A stretch of 64,000 nt of DNA from Neptunomonas japonica DSM 18939 (lineage in GTDB: Bacteria > Pseudomonadota > Gammaproteobacteria > Pseudomonadales > Balneatricaceae). The position numbers and the translations under genes were made by a program. The stretch is taken from positions 1 to 64,000 of the forward strand of contig NZ_AUGR01000016.1 in assembly GCF_000422765.1 (NCBI RefSeq), read 5' to 3'. The notes under the pieces are model-generated. The model worked only from the letters and a program-made list of their open reading frames with translations, ran no database searches and had not been told where the DNA came from. This document shows positions 19,160 through 27,306 of this stretch, piece after piece (within the stretch, counting starts at the first letter, position 1; the number at the start of each line of letters is the position of its first letter).

Positions 19160-20068
19160 ATGTGTACTACAGGAAATAGCCGTAAAGCCCTGATGGTGGC
19201 TTTTTTATGCACTCTTTTGGTTTTTTTTACTCTTAATGTACAAGCTGATGCGCCTTACATAGTAGTAGAGGCGAAGTCAGGAACGGTTATTAAGCAGTTA
19301 GATGCTGATGCGCCTTGGTATCCCGCATCGCTAACTAAAATGATGACGCTATATCTCACGTTCCAGACTTTAAAAAAACAGAAGTTATCACTGAATGGCA
19401 CATTGAATGTTTCGATAAGGGCACAGAAGCAACCTCCGATGAAATTGGGTGTGCTAAAAGGGGAGAAAATTACAGTAAGAAAAGCCATTAAAGCCTTAGC
19501 TACAGTTTCATCTAATGATGTGGCTGTGGTTTTGGCTGAAGCGATAAGTGGCACTGAAAAGAAATTTGCCATCAAAATGAACCAGGAAGCTCGGAAAATA
19601 GGCATGCGAGATTCCTTGTTTAAAAATGCAACAGGGCTTCCTGATGCAGAGCAGGTGAGCAGTGCTCGTGACTTGGCAATCTTAGCGAGAAGGTTGTTGT
19701 TAGATTTTCCAGAGTATTACCATTTCTTTTCTAACCGTACACTCAAATATAAAGGGAAATCATTTGTATCACATAACGGTTTTCTAAATTCCTACTCTGG
19801 TGCTGATGGCTTTAAAACAGGTTATACATGCGGCTCTGGATACAACTTAGTAGCATCAGCGTTGAAAGATGATAATCGCTTAATTGTGGTTTTGCTGGGT
19901 GCGCAAAGTGCTAAGCAAAGACGAAGGAAGGTAAAAGAATTAATGGATCAAGGTTTTAAAGTAAACTCTGATGCGCCAGGGCTGACTCTATTAGCTTTAC
20001 GTGGAAGTGTATCAGTTCGTTTAGGTGCGCCAGCTGTATTAAAAGGGGCACATTGCCAATCTTTGTAA
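19160..20068 (+). CDS. D-alanyl-D-alanine carboxypeptidase-like serine peptidase (S11)
   Basis: This 302-residue protein has a signal peptide (about 1-29, ending NVQADA) and all three penicillin-binding motifs: SLTK (57-60), SSN (117-119) and KTG (219-221). It therefore belongs to the DacA/PBP5-7 family that trims peptidoglycan stem peptides or acts as an endopeptidase. It is about 100 residues shorter than PBP5 and lacks the C-terminal beta domain and amphipathic membrane anchor, so it resembles PBP7. It lies 27 bases after the membrane-anchored ATPase and may be cotranscribed, possibly opening the wall for an export complex (inference). Confidence 0.85.
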   Translation: MCTTGNSRKALMVAFLCTLLVFFTLNVQADAPYIVVEAKSGTVIKQLDADAPWYPASLTKMMTLYLTFQTLKKQKLSLNGTLNVSIRAQKQPPMKLGVLKGEKITVRKAIKALATVSSNDVAVVLAEAISGTEKKFAIKMNQEARKIGMRDSLFKNATGLPDAEQVSSARDLAILARRLLLDFPEYYHFFSNRTLKYKGKSFVSHNGFLNSYSGADGFKTGYTCGSGYNLVASALKDDNRLIVVLLGAQSAKQRRRKVKELMDQGFKVNSDAPGLTLLALRGSVSVRLGAPAVLKGAHCQSL

Positions 20069-20324
20069 TGGTGAAGAGTTAGGTTGTAGCTCTTTGCCCC
20101 GCAGTTAAGTCCTTCGTGTACCCCTGTTATTGCTAACCCATATTACTGAACAATCGAGTAATCCTGTAAATCAGCATCACAGTAAAGTTATTCGCTGGTG
20201 ATACTTTCGTGAGATTTGACTCCTAAACTTAAACTTTCTTGCTCGTGGACTCGAAAGGTGCCATTTGACGCAAGGGTTTGGGCGCCTAATGTGCCTGAGA
20301 AATTAGCAGAAATTAGGAGTATTC
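20069..20324. other. Intergenic region before the spondin-domain gene
   Basis: These 256 bases hold no gene. I found neither a convincing sigma-54 site nor a clear sigma-70 promoter. TTAGGAG at 20313-20319 is the ribosome site of the next gene. Confidence 0.5.
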
Positions 20325-21131
20325 ATGTTCACGAATAAACAGCGCACAACGCGCCTACGCAACGGGGCTACGGGCCTTGCTTTGCTAGCTCTGCTCGCCA
20401 GCGCAAACGCCAATGCCTTGCAGGTTACGGTCTCTATCGATAATTTAAGCGTTGACAACGGTTTGTATCTGACTCCTTTGTGGGTCGGCTTTCATGATGG
20501 TAGCTTTGATCTATTTGATAGTGGCGCTCTTGCCAGTCAGGGCTTGGAAGACCTTGCTGAAGAAGGTGACCCTTCAGGCCTGAATTCTGGCGGTGTTGAC
20601 GGTGTCATCTTTGGACCTGCTGGCTTTGCTGGTGCCCCTATTATAGATCCAGGTGAGACGGCATCGTTGTCCTTCGAGCTAGATCCAGTAGCCAACCGGT
20701 ATTTTAGCTTTGCTTCGATGGTTATTCCCTCCAATGATGCCTTCATCGGAAATGCCGAGAGTATCGAGATTTTTGATGCCGCAGGCTACTTTTTAGGGCT
20801 CGACTTAACAGTGTTAGGCTCTCAAGTTTACGATGTTGGAACTGAGGATAATAATGGCTTGGGCGCTGCTTTCTCTACTAATGGTGGCGCGTCAACCGAT
20901 ACCAATAATCCTATCGCTCTGCATAGCGGTCTAGGCCCTCTGCTTGGCAGCACGAACGGGGCGGGTAATTTTGTTGGTACAGCGGCTAATAATTTCGCTG
21001 AAGCAGACTTCACACAAGTGGGCTTTGAAGTAGCACGCATTGGTGTTAACGCTGTCCCAGAGCCGGGTACCTTGAGTTTGCTGGGTTTGAGTCTGTTTGC
21101 TTTAATGAGTAGGCGGATTAAGCGCGCGTAA
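20325..21131 (+). CDS. PEP-CTERM protein with spondin domain
   Basis: The 268-residue protein has a signal peptide (residues about 1-32, ALLASANANA), then a spondin_N-like domain beginning LQVTVSIDNLSVDNGLYLTP with WVGFHDGSFDLFDSG, and a C-terminal VPEPGTLSLLGLSLFALMSR sorting signal with the basic end RIKRA. Spondin-domain proteins of bacteria are secreted and presumed adhesive or matrix-bound. This is the only full-length PEP-CTERM substrate in the window. Its codons look richer in G and C than prsT or the ATPases, hinting at a different origin. ATG is preceded by TTAGGAG. Confidence 0.9.
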   Translation: MFTNKQRTTRLRNGATGLALLALLASANANALQVTVSIDNLSVDNGLYLTPLWVGFHDGSFDLFDSGALASQGLEDLAEEGDPSGLNSGGVDGVIFGPAGFAGAPIIDPGETASLSFELDPVANRYFSFASMVIPSNDAFIGNAESIEIFDAAGYFLGLDLTVLGSQVYDVGTEDNNGLGAAFSTNGGASTDTNNPIALHSGLGPLLGSTNGAGNFVGTAANNFAEADFTQVGFEVARIGVNAVPEPGTLSLLGLSLFALMSRRIKRA

Positions 21132-21142
21132 TAACGCTCTTG

Positions 21143-21166
21143 CAGCGCTCTCATGTGTGAGCGCTG
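21143..21166 (+). terminator. Hairpin after the spondin-domain gene
   Basis: CAGCGCTC/GAGCGCTG is an 8-bp perfect stem with an 8-base loop, 12 bases past the stop and followed by a pyrimidine-rich stretch. Confidence 0.65.
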
Positions 21167-21296
21167 TATCTCTATGCTCTTTCCAATCTTTTGATATACC
21201 ACTAAGACCTTTCGTTATCACGTATTAAACTTTATCATTACATTGCTAGGTTTTTGATTCCGCTATAGTTTAACGATCTATTTCGTAGGGTATTCA

Positions 21297-21617
21297 ATGC
21301 TTTATAAGGCTAATCCATTAACTGTTGTGGTTCTGTTGCTAGTGGTTTTTGTTGCTCATTTATCTGCCAACTCTGTGCTGGTGCTCGAGCATTCCCAGAA
21401 TGAAGTATGCGAGGGGCTCATTTCTGATTTATGTGAAAGTCAGGTGGACTGTGAAGGGTGTGAGGTTTGCTCTGCTCAATGCTCCTGTTTTAATAACTGT
21501 ATTCACTCTGCATGCACCTCAATAGCTGATAGTATTTCTTTTATAAATTATCCTGTGATTTCTCAGAAGTTGCTCTCACGAACCGTGCGGCAAGACCGGC
21601 CTCCCATTTACTTATAA
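21297..21617 (+). CDS. Small Cys-rich exported protein, unknown function
   Basis: A 106-residue protein with an N-terminal hydrophobic segment (TVVVLLLVVFVAHLSA) and ten Cys within about 40 residues. The Cys cluster contains C-E-G-C-E-V-C-S-A-Q-C-S-C and then N-C-I-H-S-A-C. The C-terminus RQDRPPIYL recalls the R-P-P ending of short proteins in metal-efflux operons. I do not recognise a family. The next gene is a DUF411 lipoprotein, so a metal-binding role, perhaps copper, is a reasonable inference. Confidence 0.65.
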   Translation: MLYKANPLTVVVLLLVVFVAHLSANSVLVLEHSQNEVCEGLISDLCESQVDCEGCEVCSAQCSCFNNCIHSACTSIADSISFINYPVISQKLLSRTVRQDRPPIYL

Positions 21618-21737
21618 TCCTTATTTTTTTAATTGCCTAGCTGCTATTGTCGGCAGCAGTGGGTGCGCTCAAATTTAAATAGCGCACTAATAATTAATGG
21701 CTATAGGGTGAATTCAAGCCCTATTGGAGGAGCTGTG

Positions 21738-22262
21738 ATGTATTCAAAAACTATTTCTGTATTGATTTTTATTTCTACTTTATTACTTACTGCCTGTTCC
21801 GATTCAAGTGAGCCTTTTGAGCTTACCGAGTTAACTGTAGAAACAGCGCAAAAAGTGGATAATAATAAGGTGTTTAATGTGTATAAGAGCCCAGCATGTG
21901 GTTGTTGTACCAGTTGGATAGAGTATCTTGAAAAGCAAGGAGCTGATGTTGACTCAATTCACCCTGGGAACTTGAGTGAGATCAAAAGTCAACTAGGTGT
22001 TTTACCTAGATACCGTTCTTGCCATACGGCGGTTTCTGCTGAAGGTTATGTATTTGAGGGGCATGTTCCTGTTAAGTATATTAATCAATTTTTAGCAAAT
22101 AAGCCTGTTGATGCGATTGGTTTAGCAGTCCCTGGCATGCCTGTGGGGAGTCCGGGAATGGAGGTGGGAGACAGGCTGTCGCCATACGCTGTTCTACTAT
22201 TGAAAAAAGATGGTACTAGTTCGGTTTATGCACAAGTTAATGCTTTCGCCGAACAGTATTAA
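21738..22262 (+). CDS. DUF411 family metal-binding lipoprotein
   Basis: The start is set at ATG 21738, preceded by GGAGG at 21726-21730. The 174-residue product has a lipoprotein signal with lipobox LTAC. The mature domain is DUF411: VYKSPACGCCTSWIEYLEK, then a conserved Cys/His pair in YRSCHTA, EGHVP and GLAVPGMPVGSPGME. DUF411 proteins are found in copper-resistance contexts and the C-x-C-C motif is likely metal-binding. It lies 120 bases after the Cys-rich gene on the same strand. Confidence 0.88.
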   Translation: MYSKTISVLIFISTLLLTACSDSSEPFELTELTVETAQKVDNNKVFNVYKSPACGCCTSWIEYLEKQGADVDSIHPGNLSEIKSQLGVLPRYRSCHTAVSAEGYVFEGHVPVKYINQFLANKPVDAIGLAVPGMPVGSPGMEVGDRLSPYAVLLLKKDGTSSVYAQVNAFAEQY

Positions 22263-22519
22263 TCTAAGGAAGCTGAGTGCATAAGGGCTGAAAATGGACG
22301 TTGAATTAAACGATAAGAGTATCATTATTTGCGGTACTTAGATATGTGCAAGAGATAACTCTCACTGATATTAGCGAGTGGTATGTTTGGCATTTCAACG
22401 TCTATTTCTATTGTCGTGCTTTAGGTGTTAGTGAGTGCACTCACTCAAGCTAAATGTGTTAAAGTTTATTTTTCAGACCTTGTAATAGCATTGAGTCTGT
22501 GTGGAAAGTCGGACTATAT
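22263..22519. other. Intergenic region upstream of trpG
   Basis: It holds no recognisable gene, apart from a 16-codon ATG frame at about 22293 that contains no Trp and so is not a trp leader peptide. The notable element is the 16-base palindrome at 22430-22445. Confidence 0.5.
22430..22445. promoter_or_regulatory. Perfect 16-base palindrome, candidate operator upstream of trpGDC
   Basis: AGTGAGTGCACTCACT is fully self-complementary without a loop, typical of a dimeric repressor site rather than a hairpin terminator. It lies 75 bases before the trpG start and does not resemble the E. coli TrpR operator. Confidence 0.45.
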
Positions 22520-23098
22520 ATGCTGTTGATGATTGATAATTTTGATTCGTTTACCTTTAATATTGTGCAATACCTAGGTGAGCTTGGTGCTGATGTTCAA
22601 GTGTATCGTAATAATGAGATTAGCTTGGAGCAAATTGAAGCGCTTAGCCCTACTCACTTAGTTATATCTCCAGGACCTTGTTCTCCCAATGAAGCGGGTA
22701 TTTCTTTAGCTGCTATTGAGCATTTTGCGGGCAAAATTCCTATATTAGGCATCTGTTTAGGGCATCAAAGTATTGGGCAAGTTTTTGGTGGTATGATTGT
22801 GCGGGCTAAAGAGGTGATGCATGGAAAAAACTCACCAATATATCATCACTCTGTGGGCGTCTTTAAAGACTTAAATCGACCGCTTGATGTTACGCGTTAT
22901 CATTCGCTGGTGGTTGAAAAAAATTCACTACCGGATTGTCTCGAAGTGACAGCTTGGACCGAGAACTCTGTGGGGGCAGTCGATGAGATTATGGGCTTGC
23001 GGCATAGAGAGTATGATATTGAAGGTGTGCAGTTCCACCCTGAGGCTATTTTGACTGAGCAGGGGCACTCTCTGCTAGCTAACTTTTTACGTCGGTAA
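22520..23098 (+). CDS. trpG: Anthranilate synthase component II (glutamine amidotransferase)
   Basis: This class I glutamine amidotransferase has 192 residues from ATG 22520 ([20 protein letters not shown]). A GTG at 22499 would add seven residues unusual for the family. Catalytic residues are visible: C79 in GICLGHQ, and the His/Glu pair in VQFHPEA. It supplies ammonia to TrpE for anthranilate synthesis and may also serve PabB for folate. It starts a trpG-trpD-trpC run. trpE is not in the window. Confidence 0.92.
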   Translation: MLLMIDNFDSFTFNIVQYLGELGADVQVYRNNEISLEQIEALSPTHLVISPGPCSPNEAGISLAAIEHFAGKIPILGICLGHQSIGQVFGGMIVRAKEVMHGKNSPIYHHSVGVFKDLNRPLDVTRYHSLVVEKNSLPDCLEVTAWTENSVGAVDEIMGLRHREYDIEGVQFHPEAILTEQGHSLLANFLRR

Positions 23099-23138
23099 CA
23101 ATAAATACGCCGTTAATAATAAGAGAAAGGAGCTTTTG

Positions 23139-24161
23139 ATGGATATTAAGCAGGCATTGGCGGTAGTTGTTGAGCGCCGTGACCTTTCTATCGATGAGAT
23201 GCAGGCTGTAATGCACCAAATAATGTCTGGGCAAGCAACAGATGCTCAGATAGGAGGGTTGTTAATCGCTTTACGTATGAAGGGCGAAACAGTCGATGAA
23301 ATTACTGCTGCTGCAAGTGTTATGCGCTCTTTGGCTGTACCTGTTTCTATAAGCGCTCCCCATGCAGTGGACATTGTAGGGACCGGAGGAGATAGTGCTA
23401 ACTTATTTAATGTTTCTTCTGCTTGTGGGTTCGTTGTAGCTGCAGCGGGAGGGCATGTTGCTAAACATGGCAATCGTTCGGTTTCATCAAGTTCGGGTTC
23501 GGCTGACTTATTAGAAGCTGCGGGCGTTAATTTATCACTCACTCCTGAGCAGATAGCACGTTGTATCGATGAGGTGGGTGTTGGCTTTATGTTTGCTCCT
23601 CAGCATCATAGTGCAATGAAATATGCGATAGGCGCACGAAAAGAGATGGCGCTTCGTACATTGTTTAATATTTTAGGTCCGTTAACCAACCCTGCTGGTG
23701 TTAAGCATTATTTGTTAGGTGTTTTTGATAAGGCATTATGTCGGCCTATGGTTGAGGCGTTGAAGGCATTAGGGGCAACTCATGCACTGGTAGTGCATGC
23801 AGCGGAAGGGCTTGATGAGATCAGTTTAGCAGGTGAAACTCAAGTTGCTGAATTAAAACAAGGTGAAGTAACTGAGTACACCTTGGTGCCAGAAGATGCC
23901 GGGTTGCATAGGCAGTCGTTGGAAGGCTTGCAAGTAGGGAGTTCAGCCGAAAGCTTAGCGCTAATTCAAGCCGCATTTGCAGGCAACAATGCAAAAGCTA
24001 TTGATATGATTGCGCTTAATTCTGGCGCTGCTTTATATGCGGCCGATAAGGCAGCTACTCTGAAAGAAGGGGTGGCTTTGGCTAAAGAGGCAATGCTTAA
24101 TGGCTCTGCTGCGAATAAACTGGCTCAACTGGTAGAGTTTGGCCAAGGATTTAAAGAGTAA
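23139..24161 (+). CDS. trpD: Anthranilate phosphoribosyltransferase
   Basis: The start is ATG 23139, six bases after AAGGAG. The 340-residue protein shows the family motifs [15 protein letters not shown] and [19 protein letters not shown] (PRPP and anthranilate binding) and [13 protein letters not shown]. It transfers phosphoribose from PRPP to anthranilate, the second step of tryptophan synthesis. It lies 40 bases after trpG and 4 bases before trpC. Confidence 0.95.
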   Translation: MDIKQALAVVVERRDLSIDEMQAVMHQIMSGQATDAQIGGLLIALRMKGETVDEITAAASVMRSLAVPVSISAPHAVDIVGTGGDSANLFNVSSACGFVVAAAGGHVAKHGNRSVSSSSGSADLLEAAGVNLSLTPEQIARCIDEVGVGFMFAPQHHSAMKYAIGARKEMALRTLFNILGPLTNPAGVKHYLLGVFDKALCRPMVEALKALGATHALVVHAAEGLDEISLAGETQVAELKQGEVTEYTLVPEDAGLHRQSLEGLQVGSSAESLALIQAAFAGNNAKAIDMIALNSGAALYAADKAATLKEGVALAKEAMLNGSAANKLAQLVEFGQGFKE

Positions 24162-24165
24162 AAAA

Positions 24166-24978
24166 ATGTCTGATACACCTACTATTTTAAAGAAAATTTT
24201 ACAGCGTAAATTCGAAGAAATTGAAGAGCGAAATGCAACAGTTTCTTTGGGTGACATAGAAAAGCAAATCAAAAATCAGTTAAATGATGAAGATATGAAG
24301 CCCAGAGGCTTCACTAATGTGATGGCTCATTCCATTGCTGGCGGCATCTCTGCAGTTATTGCTGAAATTAAAAAGGCGAGCCCTTCTAAAGGACTGTTAA
24401 GAGATCCTTTTATACCGGCGGATATCGCTAAATCCTATCAGCGAGGCGGCGCGAGTTGTCTTTCAGTACTCACCGATGCGGACTTCTTTCAAGGGCATGA
24501 AACTTATCTTAAAGAAGCGCGTGCGGCATGTTCGCTGCCTGTGATTCGTAAAGACTTTATTGTAGATCCATACCAAGTATTTGAAGCTCGAGCTATTGGT
24601 GCAGATTGTATTCTTCTCATCGTATCAGCACTTGAAGATGCGCAGATGCAGGAGCTAAATCGCATTGCTCATAAGTTGGGTATGGATGTGCTGGTGGAAG
24701 TGCATGGCGGTGACGAATTGGAAAGAGCGCTGCGATTAGATAACAGGATGCTAGGTATCAATAATCGGAACTTGCATACTTTTGAAGTCACGCTAGACAA
24801 TACGTTTGATTTATTGCGAGAGATTCCGGATAACCGTATCGTAGTGACCGAAAGTGGAATACTGACGCGTGAAGATGTAAAAGCAATGCGAGATCATAAG
24901 GTGTTCAGCTTTTTAGTAGGTGAAACCTTTATGCGTGCGGATGACCCGGGCGAAAAATTAAAAGAGCTTTTCAGTTAA
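24166..24978 (+). CDS. trpC: Indole-3-glycerol phosphate synthase
   Basis: The start is ATG 24166 ([19 protein letters not shown]), four bases after the trpD stop. It is a 270-residue single-domain TIM barrel, not fused to TrpF as in enterics. Signatures are [11 protein letters not shown] (phosphate/catalytic Lys), [21 protein letters not shown] and VTESGI. It catalyses ring closure to indole glycerol phosphate. Confidence 0.95.
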   Translation: MSDTPTILKKILQRKFEEIEERNATVSLGDIEKQIKNQLNDEDMKPRGFTNVMAHSIAGGISAVIAEIKKASPSKGLLRDPFIPADIAKSYQRGGASCLSVLTDADFFQGHETYLKEARAACSLPVIRKDFIVDPYQVFEARAIGADCILLIVSALEDAQMQELNRIAHKLGMDVLVEVHGGDELERALRLDNRMLGINNRNLHTFEVTLDNTFDLLREIPDNRIVVTESGILTREDVKAMRDHKVFSFLVGETFMRADDPGEKLKELFS

Positions 24979-24989
24979 GGAGCAGTGTA

Positions 24990-25406
24990 GTGACGATGAA
25001 TGCAACAGTTAAGTGGGATGGTGATGTACGCTTTCAAGGAACCACCGGGTCTGGTTTTGATATTACCTTGGATGGAGAGCTAAAAGCGGGCCCACGCCCA
25101 ATGGAACTGATGCTGCTAGGGCTCGGCGGTTGCACTAGTTATGATGTAGTCGGTATTTTGAAAAAAACACGACAAGATGTTGTTGATTGTGTTGCCGAAA
25201 TTTCTGCACAAAGAGCGGATGCTGTACCCGCCGTTTTTACTAAAATTCACGTCAAGTTTATTGTTAGTGGCCGTGGTTTAAAAGAAAAGCAGGTGGCACG
25301 AGCGGTTAAGTTATCTGCAGAACAGTATTGCTCTGCTTCTCTGATGCTTGAGCGTGGCGGTGTAGAAATTACACATAGTCACGAAATTATAGAGGTAGGT
25401 AAGTAA
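24990..25406 (+). CDS. OsmC family protein
   Basis: A 138-residue OsmC/Ohr-fold protein with MELMLLGLGGCTSYDVVGIL and EQYCSASLMLERGGVEITHS, containing the two family Cys positions. The fold is known for thiol-based peroxide reduction, though members of this YhfA-like branch are poorly characterised. The start is GTG 24990, seven bases after AAGGAG; ATG 24996 is less well spaced. It lies 11 bases after trpC and is probably cotranscribed. Confidence 0.85.
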   Translation: MTMNATVKWDGDVRFQGTTGSGFDITLDGELKAGPRPMELMLLGLGGCTSYDVVGILKKTRQDVVDCVAEISAQRADAVPAVFTKIHVKFIVSGRGLKEKQVARAVKLSAEQYCSASLMLERGGVEITHSHEIIEVGK

Positions 25407-25414
25407 AGCGACAG

Positions 25415-25438
25415 CAGCGTTAATGTTTATTGACGCTG
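25415..25438. terminator. Bidirectional hairpin between convergent genes
   Basis: CAGCGTTA pairs with TGACGCTG (8 bp, one G-T) around an 8-base loop. It is followed on the plus strand by TTACTTTTTCTTT. The hairpin falls between the OsmC stop and the stop of the minus-strand DUF4124-like gene. Confidence 0.65.
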
Positions 25439-25720
25439 TTACTTTTTCTTTGAGCCTTTGTCGTTAGGCTTTTGCATTCCTTCTTTGGTGGTCGCTGTGC
25501 CGTTAAGTAGTTCTCCTTGTCGAGGAGGTAAGTCTTCAGCCACTTTACGGGCGGGTGCAAGGTTTCTGTATTCTTCTCTAGTGGCATTTGGTCCACAAGG
25601 TAAACCGCTAAATACTTTCCTGCCTTCTGAGCTTTTACACTTGTATACAAAGTCCGCATTAACAGCAGAAGATAATGTTAACAGTGTTATCGTTAACAGC
25701 AGCGGTTTCATACAAGCCAT
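25439..25720 (-). CDS. Exported DUF4124-like protein
   Basis: The 93-residue product has a Sec signal peptide (KPLLLTITLLTLSSAVNA) and a short DUF4124-like segment: FVYKCKSSEGRKVFSGLPCG, the usual Y-(K/R)-W/C-x-x-x-x-G-x-x-x-(F/Y)-S-x-x-P-C-G pattern. The two Cys probably form a disulfide. The tail is charged and low in complexity (KPNDKGSKKK). ATG at 25711 is an alternative start that gives a more usual MKPLL signal. The function of the family is unknown. Confidence 0.75.
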   Translation of the reverse strand: MACMKPLLLTITLLTLSSAVNADFVYKCKSSEGRKVFSGLPCGPNATREEYRNLAPARKVAEDLPPRQGELLNGTATTKEGMQKPNDKGSKKK

Positions 25721-25809
25721 GTGTCACTCCGAAAGTGTTGGGGTTCCAGTTCCCCTATCAAATTAAATATAGCACACTCATTTTAATGAGAGCCTTGATT
25801 TCACGTGTA

Positions 25810-25838
25810 TTGCATATATTGCTGTAAATACGTATAAT
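25810..25838 (+). promoter_or_regulatory. Sigma-70 promoter of the rpsF operon
   Basis: TTGCAT (25810-25815) and a perfect TATAAT (25833-25838) are separated by 17 bases, giving a 5' leader of about 100 bases before rpsF. Confidence 0.75.
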
Positions 25839-25904
25839 TTCGCGCTCTCTTTGAGAGAATACTATTAACCTCCTTGTTTTTGGCACTGTTTAAATTTTTA
25901 AATA

Positions 25905-25940
25905 GCTTAGTTTGTCCAAAGACTTCAAACCGTAAGGAGC
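25905..25940 (+). promoter_or_regulatory. Candidate S6:S18 autoregulatory leader element
   Basis: Just before rpsF, GTTTG (25910-25914) can pair with CAAAC (25926-25930), immediately followed by CCG (25930-25932) and the ribosome site AAGGAG (25934-25939). A hairpin with an exposed CCG next to the rpsF start is the hallmark of the known S6:S18-binding leader. The assignment is from this pattern alone. Confidence 0.35.
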
Positions 25941-25944
25941 TACA

Positions 25945-26370
25945 ATGCGTCATTACGAAATCGTATTCATGGTTCATCCGAACCAGAGCGAACAAGTTCC
26001 AGCAATGGTCGAGCGTTACACTGGTGTTATCGAAGGTGCTGACGGTAAAATCCATCGCATGGAAGACTGGGGCCGTCGTCAGTTGGCTTACCCAATCAAC
26101 AATGCTCACAAAGCACATTACATTCTGATGAACATCGAGTGCAACCAGGAAACTCTGGATGAACTAGAAAACATGTTCCGTTATAACGATGCTGTTTTGC
26201 GTAACATGATGATCCGTCGCAAAGAAGCGGTCACAGAAGTATCTCCAATCAAAGCATCTGAAGCACGTGAAGAGCGCAAGCCTCGTCGTACTGAAGAGCC
26301 GCGCCAGGAAGAAAAACCTGCTGCTGCCCCTGTTGCTGAAGCGCCTGCTGTTGAAGCGGCTGCTGAATAA
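25945..26370 (+). CDS. rpsF: 30S ribosomal protein S6
   Basis: This 141-residue protein begins [19 protein letters not shown] and contains [11 protein letters not shown], typical of S6. After the ~100-residue core it has a charged tail and then an Ala/Pro/Glu-rich end ([16 protein letters not shown]), longer than in E. coli. S6 binds 16S rRNA with S18 on the platform of the small subunit. It is the first gene of rpsF-rpsR-rplI-dnaB. Confidence 0.98.
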   Translation: MRHYEIVFMVHPNQSEQVPAMVERYTGVIEGADGKIHRMEDWGRRQLAYPINNAHKAHYILMNIECNQETLDELENMFRYNDAVLRNMMIRRKEAVTEVSPIKASEAREERKPRRTEEPRQEEKPAAAPVAEAPAVEAAAE

Positions 26371-26393
26371 TTTAACAATTAGGAGATATCAAG

Positions 26394-26621
26394 ATGGCTC
26401 GTTTTTTTCGTCGTCGCAAATTTTGCCGTTTTACTGCTGAAGGTGTTACTGAGATCGATTATAAAGATCTTGAAGTACTAAAAGGCTACGTAAGCGAAAC
26501 TGGTAAAATCGTACCAAGCCGTATCACAGGTACTAAAGCTCGTTACCAGCGTCAGCTGGCTACTGCTATCAAGCGTGCTCGTTTTCTAGCATTGTTGCCT
26601 TACTCTGATAGCCATCAGTAA
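26394..26621 (+). CDS. rpsR: 30S ribosomal protein S18
   Basis: The 75-residue protein is [17 protein letters not shown]..., with the typical [18 protein letters not shown] and ARFLALLPY core. It is the partner of S6. It sits 23 bases after rpsF with no priB between, unlike enteric bacteria. The ribosome site is AGGAG at 26381-26385. Confidence 0.98.
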   Translation: MARFFRRRKFCRFTAEGVTEIDYKDLEVLKGYVSETGKIVPSRITGTKARYQRQLATAIKRARFLALLPYSDSHQ

Positions 26622-26679
26622 GTCATAGTTATTTGTTTTTGTCTTATCGACATTAATAGATAGCGCTTAGGTGATTGCG

Positions 26680-26760
26680 GGGCTGGTAAGTGACTTTCTT
26701 GAAAATAGAAAGTGATAAGCCAGCTGAGATTTAGTACTGCAGTAAGTAAGCTGCAGAACA
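26680..26760 (+). other. Structured rpsR-rplI spacer
   Basis: The 154-base spacer between rpsR and rplI contains two stem-loops. In the first, GCTGG/CCAGC encloses an inner ACTTTC/GAAAGT stem; the second is CTGCAG-N8-CTGCAG. Neither has a T tract, so they look like RNA processing or translation-control structures rather than terminators. Confidence 0.4.
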
Positions 26761-26775
26761 AATGAGGTTTACGAG

Positions 26776-27225
26776 ATGGAAGTTATCCTGCTCGAAAAAA
26801 TTGGTAAGCTGGGTGCATTAGGCGATAAAGTGTCTGTGAAATCTGGTTTCGGACGTAACTACCTTTTTCCACAAGGTAAAGCAGTCCCAGCAACAGCTGT
26901 TAATGTTGCAAAATTCGAAGAACGTCGTGCTGAGCTAGAAGCAACTGCTGCTGAAAAGCTAAACGCTGCTAACGTTCGCGCTGAAGCGTTGTCTGGCCTT
27001 ACTGTTACTATCGCTTCTAAAGCGGGTGACGAAGGTAAATTGTTCGGTTCTATCGGTACTCGCGATATTGCTGAAGCAATTACTGCTGCTGGCCAGGCTG
27101 TTGATAAGAGCGAAGTTCGTTTACCTGAAGGTGCTTTGCGCCACACAGGTGAATTTGAAGTCGTTCTGCATTTGCACGCTGAAGTAAATGCGACTGCAAT
27201 CGTGAGTGTTGTTGGCGCGAACTAA
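26776..27225 (+). CDS. rplI: 50S ribosomal protein L9
   Basis: This 149-residue L9 starts [20 protein letters not shown] and contains [13 protein letters not shown] of the N-terminal rRNA-binding domain. The connecting helix ([16 protein letters not shown]) leads to a C-terminal domain with [11 protein letters not shown]. The length is the same as in E. coli. A strong terminator follows. Confidence 0.98.
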   Translation: MEVILLEKIGKLGALGDKVSVKSGFGRNYLFPQGKAVPATAVNVAKFEERRAELEATAAEKLNAANVRAEALSGLTVTIASKAGDEGKLFGSIGTRDIAEAITAAGQAVDKSEVRLPEGALRHTGEFEVVLHLHAEVNATAIVSVVGAN

Positions 27226-27251
27226 TTCGCAAAAAAACATTCAAGTAATGA

Positions 27252-27290
27252 AAAGCACTGCGTAGAATATACGTGGTGCTTTTTTATTTT
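27252..27290 (+). terminator. Terminator between rplI and dnaB
   Basis: AAGCACTGCGTA pairs with TACGTGGTGCTT (12 bp, two G-T pairs) around GAATA and is followed by a T tract. It separates the ribosomal genes from dnaB at least partly. Confidence 0.85.
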
Positions 27291-27306
27291 CAGGGGTATG
27301 GTTTCG

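Noticed and set aside
20069-20324. Sigma-54 promoter for the spondin-domain PEP-CTERM gene
   Set aside because: Several GG and GC pairs occur but none at the required 10-base spacing.
22293-22340. Short ATG frame upstream of trpG as a trp leader peptide
   Set aside because: It has no Trp codons and no attenuator hairpin with a T tract follows.
22499-22519. GTG start adding seven residues to TrpG
   Set aside because: The family begins at [11 protein letters not shown]; the extension has no family support, and neither start has a strong ribosome site.
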